DNA of 33,518 nucleotides, taken from positions 1 to 33,518 of IMG/VR virus record IMGVR_UViG_3300025151_000153; one strand, written 5' to 3'. The stretch's first letter is position 1. Each line of letters opens with the position of its first letter. Made by a program: the position numbers and the translations under genes. Under the pieces are notes generated by a model. It did no database searches, was not told where the DNA came from, and worked only from the letters and a program-made list of their open reading frames with translations. This DNA is from a virus. This document shows, in pieces, positions 18,507 to 24,257 of the stretch.

Positions 18507-18805
18507 TTGCCCAAAGTCTCCCGCGCCAGCTTCTCCAGCTCCTCATCAGACAATTGACTCAGCGCATCATCCTTTTGCATATCATCAATCGTCTTCAGCG
18601 CCCTGACCAAGTCGCCAACCACCTTGATGTCATTGGGCTCCATGTCCCGAGCCTCGGCGGTAAAGATTGCACCCTCTAGTCCCATGGCCAGGAGAGCCAT
18701 GAGCTTATGACGCACCTCGGCAAGAGAGGCGGTTTCAACCACCTCGTGCTCTGGCTCTTTGGCAGCAACCTCTTCATCGAGCAGGTCATTTGCCCAGTCA
18801 CTCAT
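18503..18805 (-). CDS. Small acidic helical protein, candidate small-terminase part
   Basis: This 100-aa protein is acidic and entirely helical in appearance, with SLAEVRHKLMALLAMGLEGA in the first half and an acidic C-terminus around QLSDEELEKLARETLGK. It overlaps the genes on both sides. No helix-turn-helix is seen. Small terminases of tailed phages commonly join an N-terminal DNA-binding domain to a helical ring-forming region. Here the 82-aa gene could supply the first and this gene the second. That split is inference. Confidence 0.5.
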   Translation of the reverse strand: MSDWANDLLDEEVAAKEPEHEVVETASLAEVRHKLMALLAMGLEGAIFTAEARDMEPNDIKVVGDLVRALKTIDDMQKDDALSQLSDEELEKLARETLGK

Positions 18806-19046
18806 CGCTAAGCTTCTCCAGGAATTTCATCTTCAGCTCTTTGAGCCGGTTAAGTGAATGCTCATAGCCGTGGGAGTAGTGGGCCTTGTTGTGGATAATT
18901 TTGCCAACCATGGAGCGAGAAACCCCGAGGGCATTGGCCAGCAGCTGCAACGACGGAAGTGTGTTGGTGAGATAAGCTTGGCGTATCATCTCTACTTTTT
19001 GTTTGGAGACCAGCTCCTCTATGGGCCTTCCCGGTGCGCGTGACAT
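18798..19046 (-). CDS. Helix-turn-helix DNA-binding protein, small terminase or regulator candidate
   Basis: The 82-aa protein begins MSRAPGRPIEE with an AT-hook-like GRP, and has a clear helix-turn-helix at about 31-52 (PSLQLLANALGVSRSMVGKI), of the kind seen in small terminase N-domains and in regulators. It is the first gene of the leftward arm and the nearest gene to the palindrome array. A role in recognising that array, for packaging or for transcription control, is plausible but unproven. The start is the only good ATG in frame. Confidence 0.65.
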   Translation of the reverse strand: MSRAPGRPIEELVSKQKVEMIRQAYLTNTLPSLQLLANALGVSRSMVGKIIHNKAHYSHGYEHSLNRLKELKMKFLEKLSDE

Positions 19047-19084
19047 GAAAAAGCCTATATAAAAAATGGTTGTGACATACAGAC

Positions 19085-19134
19085 AGAATATTGGTTATCT
19101 GGGAATTGTCAACTAAAATTGAAAATCTGGGAAT
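19085..19134 (-). promoter_or_regulatory. Leftward promoter with operator-like repeats
   Basis: On the minus strand a perfect -35 TTGACA (19107-19112) is followed after 16 bases by TATTCT (19085-19090), 39 bases before the start of the HTH gene. A 10-bp direct repeat reading ATCTGGGAAT on the plus strand stands at 19097-19106 and 19125-19134, flanking the -35 box 28 bp apart, and a looser copy lies near 19153. These are placed where a regulator would control leftward late transcription. Confidence 0.5.
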
Positions 19135-19140
19135 AAAAAT

Positions 19141-19165
19141 TCTAATTGCAGAAACGGGAATTAGA
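19141..19165. repeat. Inverted repeat upstream of the leftward promoter
   Basis: TCTAATT (19141-19147) pairs perfectly with AATTAGA (19159-19165) across an 11-base spacer. It lies just outside the direct repeats of the leftward promoter. It could be another operator or a small DNA hairpin. There is no T-run to make it a terminator. Confidence 0.4.
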
Positions 19166-19252
19166 GGCGCCGGAGAGTTGGGAGGGTGGCATTTAAGGTA
19201 AGTACCGGGTATCGCGACCGGGGATAGGTACCCCCTTGCGATATCCTGCGTG

Positions 19253-19448
19253 TTGCATTTTGCGACATTCTCATGTTGCGACATTGTTGCAAAATGAGAC
19301 AATCTCAAATTGCGAATTCGCAGAACGAGAATTCTCAAATTGCGACATTTTTTCATAATGAGAATTCGCATAATGCGACAACATCTCATTATGGGATTTG
19401 TTGCATATTGAGACAACGTCTCAAATTGCGAATTGTTGCATATTGCGA
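19253..19448. repeat. Array of twelve 13-bp inverted-repeat elements
   Basis: Twelve elements of the form TNNCA-N3-TGNGA follow one another, starting at 19253, 19269, 19287, 19303, 19318, 19333, 19351, 19366, 19384, 19401, 19419 and 19436. One (19318) begins its right arm with C instead of T. The central three bases are almost all A/T. Only 2-5 bp separate neighbours, so start-to-start distances are 15-18 bp. TCTCA-AAT-TGCGA occurs exactly three times. Arms vary only at the third and second-from-end positions (TGCGA, TGAGA, TGGGA). This is not a CRISPR array: units differ, and there are no spacers. It looks like a multi-site protein-binding region such as origin iterons, a packaging site or a centromere. 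Confidence 0.85.
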
Positions 19449-19479
19449 CAACAGCACCCGTGACGCACTGCATTGCAGA

Positions 19480-19502
19480 TTGGTCCTATAAAATAGGACC
19501 AA
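19480..19502. repeat. Perfect 23-bp palindrome (copy 1)
   Basis: Ten-base arms TTGGTCCTAT and ATAGGACCAA surround AAA, giving a perfect inverted repeat. A diverged copy lies at 19530-19552, and the arm core (AGTCCTATTTT, inverted orientation) recurs at 19514-19524 between them. There is no terminal T-run, so a protein-binding palindrome or hairpin is more likely than a terminator. Confidence 0.75.
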
Positions 19503-19529
19503 TTTTAGAGTCCAGTCCTATTTTGAGAT

Positions 19530-19552
19530 TTGGTATTAAAAAATAGGGCCAA
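19530..19552. repeat. Diverged second copy of the 23-bp palindrome
   Basis: This 23-bp segment begins TTGGT and ends TAGGGCCAA. It matches the perfect palindrome 50 bp to the left at 18 or more of 23 positions but has lost symmetry in its left arm. The equal length and 50-bp spacing argue for duplication of an operator or initiator site. Confidence 0.6.
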
Positions 19553-19948
19553 TAGAAGTAAATGCATTCTTTCAAATCACTGTAAGTTATTGAAATAATT
19601 GAAGAAAATCGACTTATTTCAGCACTTATATTGAGGGAAAATAGTGGTAAGTCGGGGTAAAAAGCCTAATAAAATCAGGTAGTTAGGGTGGATTTAGGAT
19701 GTATAGTATATATATCCTTTTATTATATATATAGTATTCTACTAACCTACCTCTCTCTACTCCTCCCTACCTCTCTCTCTACCTATAGAAATAAAAGAAA
19801 CAATGAAACAACCCAATTTCCTTAACAATTCCAACCACTTACAACTGTTTTTTATCACTTTATCCTCAAGTAATAACTCAGTATTAAATAAATTCCCTAA
19901 TGATTACAGTATGTTAACAAAAAAAGTACTTTTAACAAAACAAAAGAC

Positions 19949-19976
19949 TTGTATACCTGTTAACATCCTGTATACT
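19949..19976 (+). promoter_or_regulatory. Rightward early promoter candidate
   Basis: A -10 box TATACT (19971-19976) lies 30 bases before the ATG of the first rightward gene, with a weaker -35 TTGTAT at 19949-19954 and a 16-base spacer. GTATAC occurs in both boxes, with palindromic GTTAAC between them, so a regulator could bind here. The -35 match is poor, hence moderate confidence. Confidence 0.4.
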
Positions 19977-20005
19977 AAACACATAACAGCCTGAGGAGAG
20001 AAAAC

Positions 20006-20449
20006 ATGCTCAAGAGCATCCACAGAAACTTAAATCTTGCACGGAAAAACCCGTCAAAATTCGTTTGGATTGTATCCGCTCCAAAGAACAAAGCAGGCAC
20101 ATTCTCAGCGTCCGACAAGGGCAAAAAAGAGTCAGAAGTACATGAGGGTGCATTCATCCTTAAAAACGCTTGGTTCGACGTCTCAGAGGCCGGTGCAGCG
20201 CGTATCAGAAAAACCAATCGCGAGGTTTGCGCGTTCGCCCGTGGTGACTTCGAGATGACCACCAAAAAGCTTCCAAAAAAGGCGCGGCGCGTCACAATCA
20301 ACATGCTCGCCAAAGGCAAAGCCGACAAGATGACAGGCGGTGTCGGGCAGGGCGAAACATGCTTTGTGTATGCCGACACCCGCGAACCATGCCCGACGAA
20401 ATCCGGGCTCACAATTTATGCAAATCAGGAAGGGATGTTTATCATATGA
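20006..20449 (+). CDS. First early gene, basic protein of unknown function
   Basis: The 147-aa protein starts at an ATG preceded by GGAGAG 6-7 bases upstream. It is strongly basic (Lys/Arg-rich throughout, with TTKKLPKKARRVTINMLAKG about 85-104) and has no membrane segment or enzyme motif that I know. As the first gene after the rightward promoter it is probably among the earliest expressed, a position often used for host-takeover or counter-defence proteins. Its stop overlaps the next start (ATGA). Confidence 0.7.
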   Translation: MLKSIHRNLNLARKNPSKFVWIVSAPKNKAGTFSASDKGKKESEVHEGAFILKNAWFDVSEAGAARIRKTNREVCAFARGDFEMTTKKLPKKARRVTINMLAKGKADKMTGGVGQGETCFVYADTREPCPTKSGLTIYANQEGMFII

Positions 20450-20586
20450 ACCCGAACCAATTCATTTATTCTGTAAACTACATCGACGGGCGCTACTGCG
20501 TTTTGTGCCGGGATGAAATCGTATCACGCCACAAGAGCCACATTGAGGCTCACAAGGCCTTAGCAGCATTGGAGGCGAGCCTATGA
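20446..20586 (+). CDS. 46-aa protein with possible Cys2-His2 zinc site
   Basis: The start is set by the ATGA overlap with the gene before; an in-frame upstream start at 20359 would lie inside that gene and is unlikely. The 46-residue product contains CVLC followed 8 residues later by His, then His spaced by 2 and 3 residues (CVLCRDEIVSRHKSHIEAHK). That could bind one zinc ion. The function is unknown. The stop overlaps the next ATG. Confidence 0.55.
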   Translation: MNPNQFIYSVNYIDGRYCVLCRDEIVSRHKSHIEAHKALAALEASL

Positions 20587-20984
20587 GAATCACAATCAAC
20601 CACAAGCTTTCGAGCGAACGCATAGCCCGACACAAGGAGCTGTGCGCCATTGAAGCCACTATTGCCGCATGTCACCCGGGATTCATTGTGCATGAATCTT
20701 GGGGTGTGGATGGTGGAATTATTTATGAACTACGAAAAGAAGGAGGCAGGGCAATGATTGGAATCAGTAAAGCCGAGTACGAGGCTATTCAGGAGAATGT
20801 CAACCTAACAGCTCAAACTGACTCAAAGGTTTACAAGGCTATTCAGTCCGGAGACCTTTGGACGGCAAGGATTCGGATCACTGCTTTGATTGAAAACCAA
20901 TACCAAAACAGGTTTGACCATATGGAGCTAGATTCTTACGCCGGTTCGGCGATGCATTATCTCTTAAACTATTGGAGCTTATAA
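20583..20984 (+). CDS. Hypothetical early protein, 133 aa
   Basis: The ATG overlaps the preceding stop as ATGA. The protein has a mixed alpha/beta pattern, with GGAMIGISKAEYEAIQ-like helical sequence in the middle and a C-terminal helix ending in LLNYWSL. Two cysteines and several histidines are scattered without a clear metal motif. No family is recognised. It is part of the coupled early cassette. Confidence 0.6.
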   Translation: MRITINHKLSSERIARHKELCAIEATIAACHPGFIVHESWGVDGGIIYELRKEGGRAMIGISKAEYEAIQENVNLTAQTDSKVYKAIQSGDLWTARIRITALIENQYQNRFDHMELDSYAGSAMHYLLNYWSL

Positions 20985-20985
20985 A

Positions 20986-21189
20986 ATGTTTCAAATCATG
21001 TGCACCATATCGGGCGGCATCCTAGGGAGCCGTCAATCAATTCTCAAGAGCAATGGGAAGCCGATGCTTTTCAGTAGTAGGGAAGATGCGCGCGCTATGT
21101 GTAAACAATTGAACGCGCGCCGGATGAAATGCCGCCACAAGGCCTACATAATTGATACCGATAATAAACCTGCCTGGACGCAAAAATAA
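20986..21189 (+). CDS. Small basic early protein, 67 aa
   Basis: It begins one base after the previous stop. The product is basic, with MFSSREDARAMCKQLNARRM-like helical centre and a C-terminal beta segment (KAYIIDTDNKPAW). The layout, strand-strand-helix-strand, resembles small phage proteins of unknown role. No motif is recognised. Confidence 0.55.
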   Translation: MFQIMCTISGGILGSRQSILKSNGKPMLFSSREDARAMCKQLNARRMKCRHKAYIIDTDNKPAWTQK

Positions 21190-21224
21190 TCCAGGCGATA
21201 GATATTTGAAGAAAGGGATAGATA

Positions 21225-21395
21225 ATGATTGACGCAATCTTAAAAGATAACCCGGTTCTATTGGAGCGCGATTTCAAATCACGCGTTGATATGTGGGAGA
21301 AAATCAGAGACGCGGTTGAGCGTAAACACCCTGATATGGATACGGAAAAACAAGCCGCTATTATTGGCGGTATCATTGAAAGGCTGAAATCATGA
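21225..21395 (+). CDS. Small helical early protein, 56 aa
   Basis: ATG at 21225 follows GAAAGGGATAGATA, a usable ribosome-binding stretch. The product MIDAILKDNPVLLERDFKSR... is helical and charged, ending IIERLKS. It overlaps the next ATG by four bases (ATGA), which supports the reading frame. It has no recognised function. Confidence 0.6.
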   Translation: MIDAILKDNPVLLERDFKSRVDMWEKIRDAVERKHPDMDTEKQAAIIGGIIERLKS

Positions 21396-21667
21396 ACGCT
21401 ATAGAATACTGGCAAAAACTAACAGACAACCCGGCAGCCCGTCCGCTCTTAACTGGACGCAAAATCATAGATGTTCGGTATCAGTCTGATTCAGAGGTGG
21501 ATACTTATGGCTGGATATGCCGAGCGCTTGTACTTGTCTTGGATAATGGTGCAGAGCTTGTACTCTCTACTGATAGCGAGGGAAACGGACCCGGCGCCAT
21601 GTTCTATTTCGAGGGAGACAAGAGGGAAGTTTTTTCTTCAATGCCAAGGATTGAAACCAATGCCTAA
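21392..21667 (+). CDS. Small early protein with beta-rich body, 91 aa
   Basis: The ATG overlaps the preceding TGA. The product has an N-terminal helix (NAIEYWQKLTDN), then alternating strands (KIIDVRYQ, ALVLVLDNGAELVLST, AMFYFEGDKREVF), a pattern typical of small single-domain phage inhibitors or binding proteins. No catalytic residues can be named. The next gene starts 8 bases before its end. Confidence 0.6.
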   Translation: MNAIEYWQKLTDNPAARPLLTGRKIIDVRYQSDSEVDTYGWICRALVLVLDNGAELVLSTDSEGNGPGAMFYFEGDKREVFSSMPRIETNA

Positions 21668-21908
21668 TTACCGCTGGAAAATAACTAAGGACCGAATAGA
21701 TACAGGGGCAGAAGGTACAGAAGGACCTCGCAACTTGGACCCGACTATCAAGGACAATCCCGCCCGGTTCTCGATGTATGACGACGATGGAGAGTGTTAT
21801 TACGAAGGAATGATTTATGGTGACTATAACGGCTTTGAGCCGCTAGACGGTTTCGGCACGCCTAACGCCGGATGCACTGAAATCAGAATTGACGGGGTGG
21901 CGCTATGA
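21660..21908 (+). CDS. Small acidic early protein, 82 aa
   Basis: I chose ATG 21660, which gives 82 residues beginning MPNYRWKITKDRIDTG and overlaps the 91-aa gene by 8 bases; an earlier in-frame ATG lies deep inside that gene. The protein is acidic and Gly/Tyr-rich in its second half (YYEGMIYGDYNGFEPLDGFG). No family is recognised. Its stop overlaps the next start. Confidence 0.6.
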   Translation: MPNYRWKITKDRIDTGAEGTEGPRNLDPTIKDNPARFSMYDDDGECYYEGMIYGDYNGFEPLDGFGTPNAGCTEIRIDGVAL

Positions 21909-22174
21909 GTGATTCGGAAAAAAGAACATGGAACCCACTGATTAAAGAGGAGGTGGTCGTTGCCATGCTTGCAAGTACCGGCTTAAAGGGCAGTGAAATT
22001 AACCGATGTCTTGAAGACATGGGACCAATGAAGCTAATCAATCCGGCACACGAGCAGGATGGCATGGGCTGCTACGAGACAATGGTCTCTGAGTTTTTCC
22101 AGATGTCTTGCGCGGAAGTCCAAGAATGGGTCAAAGAAATAAAAGAAAGGTCTGGATGGGATATAGGACGATGA
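21905..22174 (+). CDS. Small early helical protein, 89 aa
   Basis: The ATG overlaps the preceding TGA, and the TGA overlaps the following ATG. The product is helical and amphipathic, with a segment TGLKGSEINRCLEDMGPMKL that could form a helix-turn-helix-like unit. That is weak evidence. No function is assigned. Confidence 0.55.
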   Translation: MSDSEKRTWNPLIKEEVVVAMLASTGLKGSEINRCLEDMGPMKLINPAHEQDGMGCYETMVSEFFQMSCAEVQEWVKEIKERSGWDIGR

Positions 22175-22269
22175 TTAAAACAATACTCATAAAAATATGG
22201 GAAGCTGCGCAAGTGGCATATGCGATTGTGGCTACCTATGTTTTGATATGCATCGCGCTTAGTTGGTAA
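22171..22269 (+). CDS. Single-pass membrane micro-protein, 32 aa
   Basis: ATG overlaps the stop of the 89-aa gene (ATGA). The 32-residue product has a short basic N-terminus (MIKTILIKIW) and one hydrophobic stretch, VAYAIVATYVLICIALSW (15-32), reaching the C-terminus. It is expected to be inserted in the inner membrane with the N-terminus in the cytoplasm. The perfect overlap is the main reason to believe it. It could act on the host membrane early in infection. Confidence 0.5.
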   Translation: MIKTILIKIWEAAQVAYAIVATYVLICIALSW

Positions 22270-22323
22270 TTAAAAAACGTCTGTCTTAAGCTGGCAGGCT
22301 AGAACAAAAAGTAGGGTGAACAA

Positions 22324-23244
22324 ATGAACCATTTATTATGGCAAGGCCGTAGTGCGCTCAATAATGAGCCGATTGCGCTTATATCTAAGACTTCTGGCAA
22401 CAAAAAGGTAAAGGGCAAGCGCTCCAACATCTTGGCGTTTGCTGTAATTCCCATGGCGACAATTGACGCCATCAAAAGGGATGAAGCTAAGCGTCCAGGC
22501 GCTACTCCTATTCAACGGTCTAAGGTTTACTTGGCTTCTATGAAATCAGGCGCAATCGATAGCGCGTGCGATGATGCGTGCGAGCATAAAGGAACACTCA
22601 AATGCTATGCGCAATTCAATGCGCAATCTGTGACAGAACCCGTCTCTATGATTTTGGGCGTCAATGATTTTGGTAGAGGCCGTCATCATTTTATGGGTCG
22701 CAATGGTTGGAAGCTATCGCCCAAAAAACTAGCAAGCGCTTTAGGGTATGGAGCCGGGGACAAGTTCCGCCTAATGATTGTAGGCTCTACCGGTGCATTG
22801 CCTGAGCATATCTCAACACGTCTAATCAATGACCTTGAATCGCTTGGCATGCGTTCGCTTGCATACGTCGAAAATTGGCGGGCCCGCCAAGACTTGCGCG
22901 GTTCTCATATGGCAAGCTGTTATTCACTGGACGATGTGAGGGAAGCCGAGTCAATGGGATGGCGTGCGTTTTGGTCTCCAGCTGCCGAGGATATCGGCAA
23001 CACTATACCGGATGGGATGTTACTTTGCCCGGGCTCTAAATACTATGAGAACCTAAAAGGCAAGCGCATAGGGTGTGGCGATTGCGGACTATGTGACGGC
23101 GCCTCAAACAAGTCATCCATCATTAATATCAGGCATGGCAACGGGGATTTATCCCGGGTATCCGGGCTGGTCCGACGTGGTGCATTATCAAGTATGATTC
23201 TAAACAATTCTGGACGCGCTATGGGTGCGTATGTGGGGGCATAA
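22324..23244 (+). CDS. Cysteine-rich conserved phage protein, unknown enzyme candidate
   Basis: The 306-aa protein follows GTAGGGTGAACAAATG, with a good ribosome-binding stretch. It has two cysteine groups: C82-x3-C86-x7-C94 followed by YA, and near the C-terminus C235 with C251-x2-C254-x2-C257. A central region (MIVGSTGALPEHISTRLIND, about 151-170) looks like a beta-alpha unit. Cys groups with a CYA-type ending are seen in phage radical-SAM-fold families such as DUF5131, but the spacing here is not the CxxxCxxC of classical radical-SAM enzymes. A metal- or iron-sulfur-binding protein is likely. The reaction is unknown. Confidence 0.65.
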   Translation: MNHLLWQGRSALNNEPIALISKTSGNKKVKGKRSNILAFAVIPMATIDAIKRDEAKRPGATPIQRSKVYLASMKSGAIDSACDDACEHKGTLKCYAQFNAQSVTEPVSMILGVNDFGRGRHHFMGRNGWKLSPKKLASALGYGAGDKFRLMIVGSTGALPEHISTRLINDLESLGMRSLAYVENWRARQDLRGSHMASCYSLDDVREAESMGWRAFWSPAAEDIGNTIPDGMLLCPGSKYYENLKGKRIGCGDCGLCDGASNKSSIINIRHGNGDLSRVSGLVRRGALSSMILNNSGRAMGAYVGA

Positions 23245-23245
23245 A

Positions 23246-23623
23246 ATGAGTTTAACAAGATATGAGGATTGTTGGGTGAGTAGCGGTGAGGTCTTGTTTG
23301 AAGACAAGTGCCTTTCGTTTTCTGCGTTTAGCATTGATGACGCAAGGTTCAATCTAGATGCGGCTTTTAAAATCGTAATAGACATAGAGGAAGCGCCGGG
23401 GGAGGATTTTTGCATGGGTCCTTTTCCTGTGGATATGTGCAACAAAAAAATAAGAAAAGGCATTGATTGTGCCCAGGGCAAAAGACACAGCGAGTTCTAT
23501 AAAATTGTACTCTTGTCAGCCTATGGTCAGGAAACATGGGAAACCATAAAATCGATTATGCATCAAATAGAACTAAAGGATGGGTATTCAACCCCTGAAA
23601 GGATTAGTTGGATTAATGAATAA
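23246..23623 (+). CDS. Hypothetical early protein, 125 aa
   Basis: I use ATG 23246, one base after the preceding stop, with GGGGGC upstream; the frame can be read 7 codons further, but only by overlapping the upstream gene. The product has four to five cysteines (C9, C22, C56, C64, C74 approximately) and a C-terminal helix (ETWETIKSIMHQIELKDG). No known domain is recognised. Confidence 0.55.
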   Translation: MSLTRYEDCWVSSGEVLFEDKCLSFSAFSIDDARFNLDAAFKIVIDIEEAPGEDFCMGPFPVDMCNKKIRKGIDCAQGKRHSEFYKIVLLSAYGQETWETIKSIMHQIELKDGYSTPERISWINE

Positions 23624-23822
23624 AAAACAACTAAAATACGCTCAATCGCTTATTGGTAAACTAGTAGACACGCCAACGCACCATAATGACACGCCGTGTC
23701 GAGTAGAGTTAACAAGTGATGAATGCGGACCTATTGTCATGGTTCACTTTTCAGGGGGTGAGAGCTTTCCTCTGGGCGATGTACAGCTGGCAAAAAAACA
23801 ATATTATCTTTGCAATTATTAA
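23616..23822 (+). CDS. Small early protein, 68 aa
   Basis: ATG 23616 overlaps the end of the previous gene by 8 bases; it is chosen over an earlier in-frame start inside that gene. The product starts MNKKQLKYAQSLIGKLVDTP and continues with beta-strand-like segments (CRVELTSDECGPIVMVHFSG). A small barrel-like protein is possible. The function is unknown. Confidence 0.5.
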   Translation: MNKKQLKYAQSLIGKLVDTPTHHNDTPCRVELTSDECGPIVMVHFSGGESFPLGDVQLAKKQYYLCNY

Positions 23823-23841
23823 AACATAGGGACCTTACGCT

Positions 23842-24000
23842 ATGACTTATAAAGAATGGGACAAGCTCGTCGAGCGCGAACAATCCAAACAAAAAAAAGA
23901 AAAGTGTTGTTTCTGTGGTCATGTAGGGCCAAGGGTGTGGGAATACCCACTAACACCTAATGAGCATTATGGTTTTTGTTCAAATTGCAAGGGAGCATAA
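23842..24000 (+). CDS. 52-aa zinc-ribbon protein
   Basis: ATG at 23842 follows ATAGGGACC 8-9 bases upstream. The N-terminal half is a charged helix (KEWDKLVEREQSKQKKEK), then CCFCG and, 23 residues later, CSNCKG. Two CxxC pairs at that spacing make a zinc ribbon. Such small ribbons bind nucleic acid or protein partners. It is the last clear gene of the early cassette before the 24.0-24.26 kb structured stretch. Confidence 0.6.
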   Translation: MTYKEWDKLVEREQSKQKKEKCCFCGHVGPRVWEYPLTPNEHYGFCSNCKGA

Positions 24001-24045
24001 GAACGATAGTCCACGCCCAACTAACAAGGGGCTAGTGAGTCACAC

Positions 24046-24123
24046 ATGATGAATGGGGGTTGTTCCCCTAGTGAATATACCTTTAAGCAGGGAGAAAAAA
24101 ATAGCCAGCCGAAGACGCGATAG
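24046..24123 (+). CDS. Possible 25-aa micro-ORF
   Basis: ATG-ATG at 24046/24049 opens a short frame containing GGCSPSEYTFKQGE and ending at TAG 24121. That TAG overlaps the ribosome-binding site of the next micro-ORF, as in translationally coupled pairs. No good Shine-Dalgarno sequence precedes it. The region may instead be non-coding RNA, so confidence is low. Confidence 0.3.
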   Translation: MMNGGCSPSEYTFKQGEKNSQPKTR

Positions 24124-24222
24124 GAGAGTGATGGAGAGTTCGGTCCCGTGCCCTTGCAAGGCAGTAAGTGGAACTAAAGATGAACGGAGCCCCACTGCCC
24201 TGGTTTACCAGGGCTCTTCGGC
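24108..24222 (+). ncRNA. Structured RNA candidate
   Basis: GCCGAAGA (24108-24115) is perfectly complementary to TCTTCGGC (24215-24222) and would close a 115-nt domain. Inside are AGTTC/GAACT (24137-24141 with 24171-24175) enclosing TGCC/GGCA (24149-24152 with 24160-24163), and GCCCTGG/CCAGGGC (24197-24203 with 24208-24214) with a TTTA loop. An alternative pairing, GAGCCC (24187-24192) with GGGCTC (24211-24216), competes with the last hairpin. The domain is followed by the terminator. I match it to no known RNA class. Confidence 0.4.
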
Positions 24223-24232
24223 AAATCAATAG
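24131..24232 (+). CDS. Possible 33-aa micro-ORF before the terminator
   Basis: ATG 24131 is preceded by TAGGAG about 4-5 bases upstream, a fair ribosome-binding site, and the frame (MESSVPCPCKAVSG...) ends at TAG 24230, inside the foot of the terminator. Two cysteines (CPC) are present. The same bases form hairpins, so the frame may be accidental. Confidence 0.35.
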   Translation: MESSVPCPCKAVSGTKDERSPTALVYQGSSANQ

Positions 24233-24257
24233 GGACCAAACGGTCCCTATTTTTTTT
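24228..24257 (+). terminator. Intrinsic terminator of the early cassette
   Basis: A perfect 10-bp stem, AATAGGGACC with GGTCCCTATT, has the loop AAAC and is followed by a T-run reaching 24257. It ends rightward transcription of the early genes. The leftward VRR-NUC gene stops in the same T-run, so the two transcription units converge here. The stem core ATAGGGACC also occurs at 23826-23834, upstream of the zinc-ribbon gene. Confidence 0.85.

Larger units (their letters stand above)
19047..20005. other. Divergent control region, candidate replication origin
   Basis: This 0.96-kb gap separates the leftward and rightward arms and holds no convincing gene. In order it contains the leftward promoter and its repeats (19085-19134), a GC-richer stretch (19166-19246), the twelve-element array (19253-19448), the two palindrome copies (19480-19552), an alternating AT stretch (about 19700-19738), a pyrimidine tract with CTACCTCTCTCTAC repeated (19747-19760, 19767-19782), and an AT-rich zone with TTAACAAAA twice (19914, 19932). 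Binding sites beside easily melted DNA fit a replication origin. That is inference. Confidence 0.5.

Noticed and set aside
19253-19448. CRISPR array
   Set aside because: Units are only 13 bp, differ from one another and are separated by 2-5 bp. There are no spacers and no cas adaptation or effector genes.
18862-19473. 203-codon leftward open frame across the array
   Set aside because: It overlaps the HTH gene in another frame and translates the repeats into low-quality sequence. Repeat distances near multiples of three and lack of stops in the repeat explain its openness.
19803-19994. 63-codon rightward frame
   Set aside because: It is AT-rich, Asn/Leu/Lys low-complexity, has no ribosome-binding site, and lies over the promoter region of the first real early gene.
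24060-24230. tRNA or known ribozyme
   Set aside because: No T-arm, D-arm or acceptor pairing of a tRNA could be arranged, and the conserved cores of hammerhead or RNase P RNA are absent.
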